Shown: positions 18,668-27,353 of the stretch, piece by piece | Layout of the letters: each line of letters begins with the position of its first letter | Numbering within the stretch: the stretch's first letter is position 1 | Source: Trichomonas tenax | Taxonomy: Eukaryota; Parabasalia; Trichomonadida; Trichomonadidae | Assembly: GCA_023091735.1 (NCBI GenBank) | Contig: JALKBU010000432.1 | Coordinates: 1 to 40,688, forward strand | Length of the DNA stretch: 40,688 nt | Direction of reading: 5' to 3' | The notes under the pieces: model-generated | Databases searched by the model: none | What the model saw: only the letters and a program-made list of their open reading frames with translations | Told to the model about the DNA's origin: nothing | Made by a program: the position numbers and the translations under genes

Positions 18668-19069
18668 ACTACATTGACACAGGTACCACGCATGTTAGTA
18701 GCTAAACTCACAGATCTTCCTTTCATACGCCATCATTAAGAAATCAAAAGTCTCAAAGGACGTCCAAGTGTTCCAATTGATCCTATTATTGAACAATCTT
18801 ATATCAATCTTGCCGAAGTTCATGGAAAAATGGGAATTAACAAAATGACGAAAAAGATCAAGAATGATACCTTTGTTGTCGATGAGAACAAAAATCAATT
18901 CATTGAAATGCAATCTTCAATCAACATTCAAAAACTTGTCATTACACCCCCTTCTCCGATGCGAAGTGAGCGCATTTGGTTAAGCAGCATTGTTGCTCTA
19001 CAAATTTCGAAATCGAAAAAAAGTATTCGCATATTTTGCGGTATGCCATTATGTGGGACTAATTCATGA
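18668..19069 (+). pseudogene. Transposase-like HTH remnant
   Basis: In one frame: QVPRMLVAKLTDLPFIRHH, TAA (18737-18739), then EIKSLKGRPSVPIDPIIEQS and YINLAEVHGKMGINKMTKKI KNDTF. A GRPS-x-x-x-D linker followed by an LAEVHGKMGINKMTK helix-turn-helix resembles the segment before the catalytic core of rve/IS3-like transposases. The catalytic part is missing; the frame drifts into unrelated residues after about 18960. The resemblance is from pattern only, so the family is tentative. Confidence 0.35.
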
Positions 19070-19518
19070 TATATTAGCTCCAAGTGATAGCATAGTGTAG
19101 CGACAATCACACAAAGGATAGGTGATTCCTTGATAAATCATATTTCATATTTACATGTCGAATTTTACATCCAATCTGTCAAGTAAACATGTAAAGTGTC
19201 AAATACCAGAATCACACATTTTCCCTTTAGTAGCAGGGAAATGCTAAAAGTTAAGACAATAATCTAACTAGTATACAAGAATGCCAGATCCACTGTGAAC
19301 AGTCTATCTAAACGTAAATTATGAATGCCAAATTGTAAATATTATAAATATCCAGTTTTTGTTCAATAAAAGAATAACTTTGAATGCAGTTGTTTCGCCT
19401 GTTTTTCGTTCAGCGATTCATTTTAAGAAAGAAAGCTTTTTGAAAAGATTTGTTTTTTACTTGACGTTTAGAAAAACTGACAAGATTTTTATGATTATGT
19501 ACGTTTAACAAAATTATA
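19070..19518. other. Spacer upstream of the MAP65 gene
   Basis: No gene. Three ACATGT-type motifs cluster at 19152-19200 (TTTACATGTCGAATT, AAACATGTAAAGTGTCAAAT). TTCATTTTAAG at 19419 is the only weak Initiator-like match before the ATG at 19519. Confidence 0.35.
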
Positions 19519-20991
19519 ATGAGCACAACAGACGAAATACTTATGATCAAGATCCCTGAGAAGACAGTAGAACTGTGGGAGGAGCTTGGTTTCGATAACG
19601 ACATGAGAAAAGAAGACATCACTGAACTACAAAACTCAACCAACAAATTGGTCGAAGATTACCACAACCAGGTGAAGATTAAACGCGATAAAACACGAAA
19701 GGAAATAGAAGATATCCAAAAGGTCCACAAGAAGACAATGCTTGCCTTTGGAATTGCACAAGATGAAATCCAAAACGTTGTTTTTGAAATACATCCAATC
19801 AACCTCCTTCAACAGCTCGTTAGCGCTAAGTCTGCTTACGATACATTCAAGGCTTCATGCGCAGAAAGGATCAAAATGCTTGAAAATTTGATCAAAATCG
19901 CTGTCGAGCATTTCAACTTGCTCGGCGTCCCCGAGTCAGAGCGTGATGACTATGCAGTCCTTGGTGACGAGGATTTCTCAAGAGAACGCCTCGAAAGACT
20001 TCGCCTTAAAGTTGAGGATCTTCAGAAAGATATCGAACAGAAGAAGGCCATTAAAGACGAATATATCAAGGAAATCAACGGAATACAGAAGGAGTTAGCT
20101 GCCAAGTTGACATCACAAGAGGAAGTATGCCTCAATTCACCACTCGTCACCCCAGAAGTCATCGAAGGTTGCAGACAGTTGCTCGAGAGACTTCAACTTG
20201 CTAAAGCACACAGACTGAAGGAGATCACTGAGTTAGCACTCAAGATCACACACATCTGGGACACATTGAACACGCCAGACTCAGAGAGGAAAGTTCTGCT
20301 CAACAAATACACAACAATCAGTGATGAAGTTTTGGAGAAGTGCAAACAGGAACTTCGCAATCTTCACGCAAAGCTTGACGAGAAACTTCCAGTTCTCATT
20401 GAAGCACACTGCAACTCTCTCAATGATCTCTACAACACGCTTCACATTCCAGTCGAAGGGCGTCTCATGATCGACGAATCATGCAAGACAGGACCAGAGG
20501 CAGCTGAAGCATTCCAGAAGATGGACCAGGAAATCGTCAGACTCAAGGAACTCAATCTCAAGCTTATGCCGTACATCAAGATCATCACGCAGATCGAGGA
20601 TATCAGGAACGAATACCTCGAGATGACGCAGAACCACGATCCAAAGAACTACACATCCAGAGACAAGAACAGCGCAATACAGTTGATGAAGGAAGAGCGC
20701 GCAAGAAGAAGATACAAAGTTTCCCTTCCAAAGCTGAAACAGAAGATCATCATCATGCTCCAGAAGTACAAGAAGGACAACGGAAGCGATCTCGAGTGGG
20801 ATGGAAGGCCATACATAGAAAAATTAAACGAGGATGAGCAACAGGAAAACATTGAAAAGAGAATGGGCGGAAAAATCACAGATTGTGGTTCTGTTCCTCC
20901 TGTTAAGCGCAAAGCTAAAGGAGAGGCCCTCTATAACAATGAGAATGTCTCTGACAACCGCGGCAATTCCGTCAGAGTCTCTCGCAAATAA
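19519..20991 (+). CDS. MAP65/ASE1/PRC1 family microtubule bundling protein
   Basis: 490 residues from ATG 19519, almost entirely helical. It begins ILMIKIPEKTVELWEELGFD, has long coiled coils through residue 360, and contains two WDTLNTPDSER- and LYNTLHIPVEGR-type repeats, the MAP65 spectrin-like hallmark. Residues about 375-440 hold the conserved microtubule-binding block: YTSRDKNSAIQLMKEERARR, VSLPKLKQKI, then LEWDGRPYIEKL. The basic C-terminal tail (PVKRKAKGE, RGNSVRVSRK) is typical of the family and is usually the phosphorylated part. These proteins crosslink antiparallel microtubules in the mitotic spindle midzone; in flagellates they may also act in the cytoskeletal axostyle or pelta, which is inference. 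Codon use is biased to C/G endings, suggesting solid expression. Confidence 0.85.
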   Translation: MSTTDEILMIKIPEKTVELWEELGFDNDMRKEDITELQNSTNKLVEDYHNQVKIKRDKTRKEIEDIQKVHKKTMLAFGIAQDEIQNVVFEIHPINLLQQLVSAKSAYDTFKASCAERIKMLENLIKIAVEHFNLLGVPESERDDYAVLGDEDFSRERLERLRLKVEDLQKDIEQKKAIKDEYIKEINGIQKELAAKLTSQEEVCLNSPLVTPEVIEGCRQLLERLQLAKAHRLKEITELALKITHIWDTLNTPDSERKVLLNKYTTISDEVLEKCKQELRNLHAKLDEKLPVLIEAHCNSLNDLYNTLHIPVEGRLMIDESCKTGPEAAEAFQKMDQEIVRLKELNLKLMPYIKIITQIEDIRNEYLEMTQNHDPKNYTSRDKNSAIQLMKEERARRRYKVSLPKLKQKIIIMLQKYKKDNGSDLEWDGRPYIEKLNEDEQQENIEKRMGGKITDCGSVPPVKRKAKGEALYNNENVSDNRGNSVRVSRK

Positions 20992-21431
20992 GTTCGTTGC
21001 ATGAAAATGTTTATGATGACAGCAATTTTTTTTTCACCCTGTTTATTGTTGTCACCATAACTTTCTATGTTAAACAAAAGCTTTTTATTTATTTTTAACT
21101 ACATCAATAGGCCACTCTAAAATACAGCATTCACAGATGCTACAATTGATATCGATCACGCATCACAGAAGATATTTGAACGGCATGAATAAATGAATTT
21201 ATAATCTCTTCTCGTTATATTCTTCGCAACAGAAGAGGATAAAATAGTGAATCAACTGATCAATACGAAGGAATCATTATTCTTGGACCTTTCCAAACAA
21301 TTGCGATGTTCTATCTTAGAATGACGATTCAGGTCGATATTTAAAAATAAACTCTTTCGAAGAAGATTCTTTTCTAGGATCTCGTTAACGCAGTGCACAG
21401 ACACTCATCATAATTAAAAGAGTTGATCATA
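20992..21431. other. Spacer between MAP65 and SLX4-like genes
   Basis: No gene or repeat with clear borders is seen. Confidence 0.4.
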
Positions 21432-21834
21432 ATGATGACAGAAAATCTTTTTGAAGATATTTTTGTGTTCATGAAAGAAGAATCAAAATTTCATCATCCA
21501 AAGCATGAAGCAAAACTTGAGAGAGCGAGAAAGACAGAATATGGACTGTTCAGACACAATATAATCTAAATTTGATTTAGTCGTCGCATCAGACGATGTT
21601 TTTTGTCTCAATTTCAGTTATTTTAAGTTCATTCTCACGGACGATTCTGACGAAGAACCAGAAGTTTATTATGAGTACCGAAACCACGATAGAAGTGAAA
21701 ATTATCGTTCGCAAAATGTAGCTGCAGAAGAAAAACGGACTGTTGTCGATCAAAAAATTACAACAATTTCATCATCTTCATCAGATGACGATGTTATTAT
21801 CATAGATGTAAAGAGTAAAGTTGAGATTCCACGA
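21432..21834 (+). other. Probable 5' part of the SLX4-like gene, start unresolved
   Basis: The frame of the SLX4-like ORF stays open back to 21565 (after TAA 21562-21564) but has no ATG there. This upstream part codes an acidic stretch ILTDDSDEEPEV and, at 21769-21807, SSSSSDDDVIIID, a textbook SUMO-interacting motif (VIII flanked by Ser/Asp). A short frame from ATG 21432 to 21569 (MMTENLFEDIFVFMKEESKF and on) looks coding and ends just where the second frame opens. A frameshift near 21560-21570 (mutation or error) or a short intron would join them; a TTTTTTGTCTCAATTTCAG at 21601-21619 resembles a generic 3' splice site but not the trichomonad ACTAACACACAG consensus. Confidence 0.45.
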
Positions 21835-22503
21835 ATGGACTCTCCAGAGATCCCAGATTCAGTTTTATTGGACGATAACATCGAACAATTATCAAATACA
21901 TCAGATAACGATACAATTCCAATACCAAACACTCCGCCAGAGCCTACACAAGTCAATTTTTCGATGCAGAACAAAGATGACGAATCCGAAGATTCATCAG
22001 AGAATTATGATGAAATTGAACAAATACACGACACAAACGACGATAGAAGTTCCACAGCAATTGATCAGATGAACGAGAAGCTGAGATTATTAAGAGAGAA
22101 ATATTTAAAGGATGTTGAACAAATATTGAAAGAATATGGATGTACACAGCACCAGGAGATAAAAGATCCTCCCGTGTTTGAAAATATGTCTGATAAAGAC
22201 TTCGAAGAGGAATTGAAGAAATATGGATTTCGATTTACCACGAGATCTTCAGCAATCTCAAAACTCACTCGTATTTGGGATGCTCTACATAAGGAGAAGG
22301 CAGATGCATTCAAAATTCTTGGTCCAATCGATTTCATTCGTTTGAAGAGTCAATATTATGAAGATATTCTCGTTTACAATCCAATTCCTCTGATGTCGCT
22401 ATTCCGAGAGATGACAAATGCAGGCGTGAAAATAACAGTGAACAAACTCAAAGGAATTCTTGAGAAAGAAGGCGTTGCATTTGCTGATGAATCTTCTGTC
22501 TGA
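21835..22503 (+). CDS. SLX4-like structure-specific endonuclease scaffold
   Basis: 222 residues from ATG 21835, although the frame is open further upstream. Residues 1-75 are acidic and probably disordered (NTSDNDTIPIPNTPPEP). Residues 75-105 are helical. Residues 115-152, FENMSDKDFEEELKKYGFRF then AISKLTRIWDALHKE, match the SAP-like part of the SLX4 conserved C-terminal domain (L-x-x-x-L-x-x-x-G-h-R, then L-x-x-IW). Residues 165-217 (LKSQYYEDILVYNPIPLMSL, AGVKITVNKLKGILEKEGVA F) match the SLX1-binding tail (LY-x-x-IL-x-YEP-x-x-L, L-x-x-FLD-x-x-GI-x-F). SLX4 activates the SLX1 nuclease on branched DNA during recombination and repair in the nucleus. The protein is much smaller than animal or yeast SLX4 and may have lost its N-terminal partner-binding regions. 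No SLX1 gene is in the window. Confidence 0.65.
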   Translation: MDSPEIPDSVLLDDNIEQLSNTSDNDTIPIPNTPPEPTQVNFSMQNKDDESEDSSENYDEIEQIHDTNDDRSSTAIDQMNEKLRLLREKYLKDVEQILKEYGCTQHQEIKDPPVFENMSDKDFEEELKKYGFRFTTRSSAISKLTRIWDALHKEKADAFKILGPIDFIRLKSQYYEDILVYNPIPLMSLFREMTNAGVKITVNKLKGILEKEGVAFADESSV

Positions 22504-23183
22504 ATTATCTCTGAATTTACCACAAAACTAGATTTTAATCAAACTATGTGAAGATTCCGAAGAATTTCACGCATTCATATAATGATTGAACACAGATTAT
22601 AATGCAAAAAGTGATTATATTTTAGATTATGCGAAGTAACTGATTTCCTGAAAGTTGCATGCACAAGGTTAGCGTTTATTTCACGTAATATGTGTAGTTA
22701 TTGCGGTTGTTGTGTGATATAAAGAGATTTATAACATACTTATCATGAAAATTTTAAATTGATACAGGAAATTTATCATTGCGATGAATGAAATGTATTG
22801 CATCTTATACCAATACTATTTTGATCATTGTAAAACAATATCATGCAGTCTAAACATAGGATAAAATTCATGATTCACACAAATTCAGCTAATATTACAA
22901 CATCAATATGTAAAAATACTATGGCAGACTAATTCTACTGTTTTATATCGCAATAACATACGATTTATATACAATATTATCCAAATATATTTGGTTTATC
23001 ATATTTAAGTTCTCTTTATTTATCATAATACAACAAAGCTCAAGCAAAACCAATCCATCAAATGTCTGAGCTTTATTGTACTGTTCAATTCGAAATACCC
23101 GATAATCGAAGTGAACAAATACAATAATTGGTTTTGAGTTGGATAAAGGGATTCATTGTGTTTTAAAAATTGACATTATTAGG
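22504..23183. other. Spacer between SLX4-like and C2-domain genes
   Basis: No gene is supported. A TTG codon at 23139 is in frame with the next gene but gives no conserved residues; the ATG at 23184 is preferred. Confidence 0.4.
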
Positions 23184-23747
23184 ATGAGTGTTTGGATCCA
23201 ATGTATTGAGGCAAAAGGAGTTCCTGTTCCTAGCGCCGATGAAATTGTGGATCCATATGCAATGATAAGGTTATCAAGTTTGCCAATCTTTGCGAGAACA
23301 AATGTTATTGATAATGAAATCAATCCTGAATGGAACCAAGAATGCACATTTCCTTTGGTAAATATCGCTTCTGACGTTATCCAAATCAATATATTCGATA
23401 GAAATGTTTTTGGTCAAGATTTAGAATTATCAAAATTAGAAATACACATTTCAGATATTGCCAACACAGATACTGTCGATTGTTGGTTCGATATGGTCCA
23501 GTTTTATCCAACACAAAACAGTAGATGTCAAATACACTTAATTCTTAAAGTATTCAACGGAACTACAATGATGAATCCGATGACATACCAACAGGGACTG
23601 ATGCCACCACAAAATATGATGCCAAATCCTTTATTTATGCAACAAAACCAAATGTTATACAATACACAGCCACAGCTATCGCAGGTTATGCAAAAAATTA
23701 ATCCAATGAACTCTCCACACAGATATTCAGCAACAAATCGTCCTTAA
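23184..23747 (+). CDS. C2-domain protein with Met/Gln/Pro-rich tail
   Basis: 187 residues; the start at ATG 23184 was chosen because the C2 fold begins at once (SVWIQCIEAKGVPVPSADEI, VDPYAMIRL). Residues 1-120 form one C2 domain: loop 1 DEIVDPY, the N-P-x-W motif INPEWNQECTFPL, and loop 3 IFDRNVFGQDLEL. Several Asp at the Ca-binding loops are present (DPY, FDRN-x-x-x-QD), so Ca2+/phospholipid binding is plausible, but the set is not complete at every position. Residues 130-187 are low-complexity, rich in M, Q, N and P (MPPQNMMPNPLFMQQNQM). Small single-C2 proteins with P/Q-rich tails are a multi-copy family in trichomonads; the partner is unknown. It is convergent with the TAPT1-like gene. 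Confidence 0.75.
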   Translation: MSVWIQCIEAKGVPVPSADEIVDPYAMIRLSSLPIFARTNVIDNEINPEWNQECTFPLVNIASDVIQINIFDRNVFGQDLELSKLEIHISDIANTDTVDCWFDMVQFYPTQNSRCQIHLILKVFNGTTMMNPMTYQQGLMPPQNMMPNPLFMQQNQMLYNTQPQLSQVMQKINPMNSPHRYSATNRP

Positions 23748-23973
23748 TTTAATTAATTGTATTATCCTATTCACATATTATCAAGATTCATATAGCAGAT
23801 TAATACATTCATCAATTTTCATGAGTTATATATTTATTTAATTTAATATATTTATTTATCAAAAATATTCGAGTAATAATAGCATATTTTCATTGCTATA
23901 CTGTTTTGATATTAACAAAAGTTGTTATAGCAGTGAATCCTTTTTAATCATAGAGAAAACAAAATTAATGAAG

Positions 23974-25176
23974 TTACTCATCATCTACTTCTATCTTTCC
24001 CTCTTTCTCAACCTTCTCTTCCTCCTCAACCTTTCCTTCATCTTTTGGTGGCTTTTCATTATTTTCTGGTTCCTTTTGGCCTTTGACTCCCTTCTTTGGT
24101 AACTTTGTCTTTGCCGGCTTTTCATTTTTGTCCTCGTCTTCATCATCATCGACGCCAGCAGCCTTTTTTGAAACATTCTTGAAGATATAATTTGGAACGT
24201 ATGTAGAAATGATAACCATACCAATTAAAACGAGAACTGATATGAGCCTGAACTTGAGTGATCCGACGCGTGTGAATGTTGTAAGAATTAAAGCGATTGA
24301 CTCGTGTGGAGAATAAACATAGAATGAAGTTGAAAGTGGGCCCTGATAGATACCGTTAAGTTCAGACTCGGCCTGAAGAACACACTTCTCCATCTTGCGC
24401 TGATATTTAGAAGCTTCATCAGAAAATGCAACGAAATAATATCTAATTAAAGCGAAAGAATACTCACAAAGGATGAGAATGTAACATTCGTTGTATTTAG
24501 CGAACTGCCAGTGATTTAAGACTGCGATCCACATCAAAATACGATTAGTTGCTTCATAAACAAGTGGATTTCCATCAGAAGCCTTTGGAATGAACTTCTT
24601 GAAGATAATGAACTCGACGTGAAGAACAGCAGAAATGAAAAGATTATTCTTTCCACCAGAACCAGCAATTAACGTACCAGCTTGCAACGTGAGCAAGAAG
24701 TACTCGAACGAATCTGCAACGATCTTCGTGATGAGTGGGCCAACAAGGGACTTTTTCAGCCTCAACGAACCGCGAATTGCCTGATATCCCATGTTGTGCA
24801 TCTTTGGTGTGTATTTTACCATAATTATTACGATTGTGTATATAGCCCAGATCTTGTAGATCTTCTGCTTCGAGATAATTTCGACAGCATCTTCGATAGT
24901 AATAGAAAATACGTGCATAATTGCGCATGTAATGATTAAAGCTAAAGCAACAACGGAATTATATTGTTTTTTAAGTGGATCTTTTGTAGACTTGATCAAG
25001 AAAATCGGGAGAAGAAGAAAATCTCTTGTAGCGAAGAATAATTCGATTAAAACGCCCTTAAAAGCCAAATACTCTATGTGGAATGGATAGAGAACGATGT
25101 CTTTAAGGCGCTCGTATGTCTCAATATCGGCCTGTGCATCCTCATCGTTTAGTGGAGGAGTGACAATATCCAACAT
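23974..25176 (-). CDS. TAPT1-like multi-pass membrane protein with acidic C-tail
   Basis: 400 residues from ATG 25176. It has about seven hydrophobic segments, for example VVALALIITCAIMHVFSI, KIWAIYTIVIIMVK, ADSFEYFLLTLQAGTLIAG, YILILCEYSFALIRYYF and LRLISVLVLIGMVIISTYV. The order KIYKIWAIYTIVIIM, then GPLITKIVADSFEYFLLTLQ, then NNLFISAVLHVEFIIFKKFI resembles the TAPT1/Emp65 family (a long loop, then N-N-x-F-x-ELK-x-x-VFKKF). Family members sit in ER or ciliary membranes. Here FEYF and VEFIIFKKF replace the usual F-VELKGSVFKKF, so assignment is moderate. Residues 340-400 are a highly charged K/E/D tail (DDDEDEDKNEKPAKTK, EEEEKVEKEGK), probably cytosolic. No signal peptide. An Initiator-like motif lies upstream. 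Confidence 0.6.
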   Translation of the reverse strand: MLDIVTPPLNDEDAQADIETYERLKDIVLYPFHIEYLAFKGVLIELFFATRDFLLLPIFLIKSTKDPLKKQYNSVVALALIITCAIMHVFSITIEDAVEIISKQKIYKIWAIYTIVIIMVKYTPKMHNMGYQAIRGSLRLKKSLVGPLITKIVADSFEYFLLTLQAGTLIAGSGGKNNLFISAVLHVEFIIFKKFIPKASDGNPLVYEATNRILMWIAVLNHWQFAKYNECYILILCEYSFALIRYYFVAFSDEASKYQRKMEKCVLQAESELNGIYQGPLSTSFYVYSPHESIALILTTFTRVGSLKFRLISVLVLIGMVIISTYVPNYIFKNVSKKAAGVDDDEDEDKNEKPAKTKLPKKGVKGQKEPENNEKPPKDEGKVEEEEKVEKEGKIEVDDE

Positions 25177-25206
25177 TTTTTTTCACTTTTGTTTTACTGT
25201 TTAGTT

Positions 25207-25219
25207 GATGAAAAAGTGA
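25207..25219 (-). promoter_or_regulatory. Initiator-like TCACTTTTTCATC
   Basis: On the minus strand TCACTTTTTCATC lies 41 nt upstream of the ATG at 25176. It is close to the trichomonad Initiator TCA-Y-T-W-Y-TCATTA, with one extra T before CAT. It shares its core and spacing with the motif at 4744-4754. Confidence 0.5.
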
Positions 25220-25878
25220 ACAAAAGAATATTCAGTTCGATTCCATATTATCATAGAAGATAGAATAGGACTAAGTGATCAATATTTATAAAAATCAGCT
25301 TAGAAATCAATATATTTGTAGTTGTTTTTGGATGATTTTTGGAGTTTTAATCTTTGATTTTACTTCATTTCACTTTCGAAGACATAAACACTCCATTGGT
25401 AGCGCATCCTAAAAACTACGATTTTGTCCGCTAAATCAAATTTACAATGACAAAATTTTGATCTCAGCCCACAACTGTTTATATCCTTAGTGCTTCAAGC
25501 TAGAGCGTCTCTAGGACCTATATAGTATATACTATGAGTTTGAAGCAAATTGCTAGGGCGCTTCGAAGTTTCCATACCTTTAATGACAATCCTTTTCTAT
25601 TGAGTTATAACCATATGTATGCTAGTAAAAAGTGAAAATCTATTGAATTTAATACTATTTTGCAAGTTACTGACTTCCATATTTTAATAATTTATTCAAT
25701 ATTCAAATTCAAGCTATATCATTTCACCAAATTAATACCCATATGAAAAAATAATATAAAATTTTTCCCTTCTTGAAATTTTATTAACTTTTAAACAGCA
25801 TATATGTAGTAGAAATAAGTTTGCTTCAACATAAGAACACATTTTACTAAGAGTACATTGATAACAACAAAGTCATTA
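25220..25878. other. Spacer with small palindromes
   Basis: No gene. Near 25490-25545 GCTTCAA/TTGAAGC encloses CTAGA-GCGTC-TCTAG and the 14-bp palindrome ATAGTATATACTAT, which could make a branched structure. Its role is unknown. Confidence 0.35.
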
Positions 25879-26484
25879 TTAGTAATTCTTATAAACCCAA
25901 GAAGCATCAACAGGTTCTGGATAACCAGCAATTGGAAGGCCATCTGTGAATTGCCACATTGTGTAATTTCCTGTATATTTAACATAAGAGTTGTATTCAG
26001 CAAACCACACATCGATTCCAGCAGCATCAATTTGATCCATATTTATGTATTCTCGGGTCCATAGCAAGTTAATGTACAGCATTGGTTTGTATCCAGCTTC
26101 TTTAATCTTTCTGCAAAACGCAAGGACGTTTTTTGTGACTTGATCTCTGTCAACGATCATCTGAGCGTCTTCTACATCGTATGCAACAGGAAAAATAATA
26201 TTATCCTTGTAATCTTTGATAATCGATAATGCAAAATTTGCTTCAGCTTCTGCCTGCTCTTCCGTACGTGCGTATCCGTAGTGGTAGATTCCAATTAACA
26301 TTCGTGCGGCGATAGCTTCTCTCATGTGGTTAACAAACATTCGATCTACTTATGCAGGGTTCGGTGAACCATATCCACAGCGCATCATCACTCCCTGTAT
26401 ACCAGACTGGTCTTTGGCCGCCTGAAAATCGATGTCACTCTCCCAATGAGAGACATCAATGAGCTTGAAAGGAGTTTGAGGCAT
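25879..26484 (-). pseudogene. GH25 lysozyme (muramidase), single in-frame stop
   Basis: 202 codons from ATG 26484, one continuous frame, interrupted only by TAA at 26350-26352 (codon 45). The N-terminus FKLIDVSHWESDIDF has the first GH25 Asp; GVMMRCGYG is the second strand; LIGIYHYGYARTEEQAEAEA, IFPVAYDVEDAQ (D103 and E105, the DxE pair), YKPMLYINLLW, IDVWFAEYN and MWQFTDG-x-x-x-GYPEPVD follow in GH25 order. The enzyme cleaves the beta-1,4 bond of bacterial peptidoglycan. No signal peptide is seen, but trichomonad lysozymes may be secreted by other means; that is unknown here. GH25 genes in trichomonads are considered acquired from bacteria. One C-to-T type change (CAA to TAA) would explain the break, so it is a young pseudogene or a polymorphic allele. 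Confidence 0.85.
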
Positions 26485-26629
26485 TATGTCAATTTGTCAT
26501 GTAAATTTTATAATTACACGTCATAATATTTCATATGACAAAAAATATTTACACGTCGAAAATATAACATTTACACAACAAATTAAAATGCCAAAAAAAT
26601 GTGTTTATGTGGCAAAATATTTTACCAAA

Positions 26630-26899
26630 ATGAATTCAGCTGAACTTTCAACACAAGCAGCTTTAGACAAACAATTATATTTGAGCCAACAGAGGATTAA
26701 AGAGGATGTGTCGCAAAGAACTGATTCTTCCCTCCATTTCGCAATTTCTACTGGAACAATCGGTCAAATTTTGCAAACCCAGGCACTTTCTACAGCTGAA
26801 ATGGAAAATACTGTATACTTTGTTGAAAAATCGTTGATGGCAAGAATGCCACCAAATTCTGAATGCAGAATTCGAAATGATTTTAATATTCCTGCTTAA
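26630..26899 (+). CDS. Small unidentified protein, possibly truncated by TAA
   Basis: 89 residues from ATG 26630: helical and polar, STQAALDKQLYLSQQRIKED, TGTIGQILQTQALSTAEME, VEKSLMARMPPN. After the TAA (26897-26899) the same frame continues with FINGQEIQEEQNERVEEDSQ up to TAG 26981-26983, which looks like a natural acidic end, so the stop may be a nonsense mutation. It is flanked on the left by a dense set of ACGTCA/CATGTAAA motifs (26500-26600) and on the right by TTTACATGTCAAAA (27140), so it could be the passenger of a small element. No family recognised. Confidence 0.35.
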   Translation: MNSAELSTQAALDKQLYLSQQRIKEDVSQRTDSSLHFAISTGTIGQILQTQALSTAEMENTVYFVEKSLMARMPPNSECRIRNDFNIPA

Positions 26900-27353
26900 T
26901 TCATAAATGGACAGGAAATCCAAGAAGAACAGAATGAAAGAGTTGAAGAAGACTCACAACCAATACCATGCGATTATTAGTAATTTCGATATTATTATAT
27001 ATTTTTTGTTTGAACGTAATAAAGCCATATTACAAATCTACTGAATATGCTTATTAATATCTGTTTCAGCAGAAAGCTCAAATCTCTTTAAATATCGATT
27101 TAACACGAGAAAATCGAATTCTATTTTTAAACGTACATTTTTTACATGTCAAAAATAATTTACATGATTTTTTTTAAAAAAAAGGAGTCTTCGACCTTAG
27201 TGAAAGTTGTTCAATTTACGGTAACTTTTTTTCTAAATTCGAGCAAACAATTTATAGATGTAATAGTATCTAATTTATGAGTTAAGAGCAAATTGGCTTG
27301 ACAGAGGTTGTGCAAAATTGAAGAAAGTTTATTCAAAAAAATCTTTGTTGAAT
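26900..27353. other. Spacer with TTTACATGTCAAAA motif
   Basis: No gene beyond the possible in-frame extension to 26983. At 27140-27168 TTTACATGTCAAAAATAATT is followed by TACATG and a T/A run. A TTG at 27318 is in frame with the next gene but the ATG at 27354 is preferred. Confidence 0.35.

Noticed and set aside
21601..21619. Intron 3' splice site before the SLX4-like frame
   Set aside because: TTTCAG is generic and the trichomonad ACTAACACACAG end is absent; no matching 5' GTAYGT was found. Left open as an alternative, not called.
1935..26352. A changed genetic code with TAA or TAG read as sense codons
   Set aside because: Stops inside GH25, the recombinase and fucosidase might suggest it, but most broken genes also have frameshifts, and the intact genes end at TAA or TGA exactly where their families end (PFK, eIF1, ORC5, SLX4-like).
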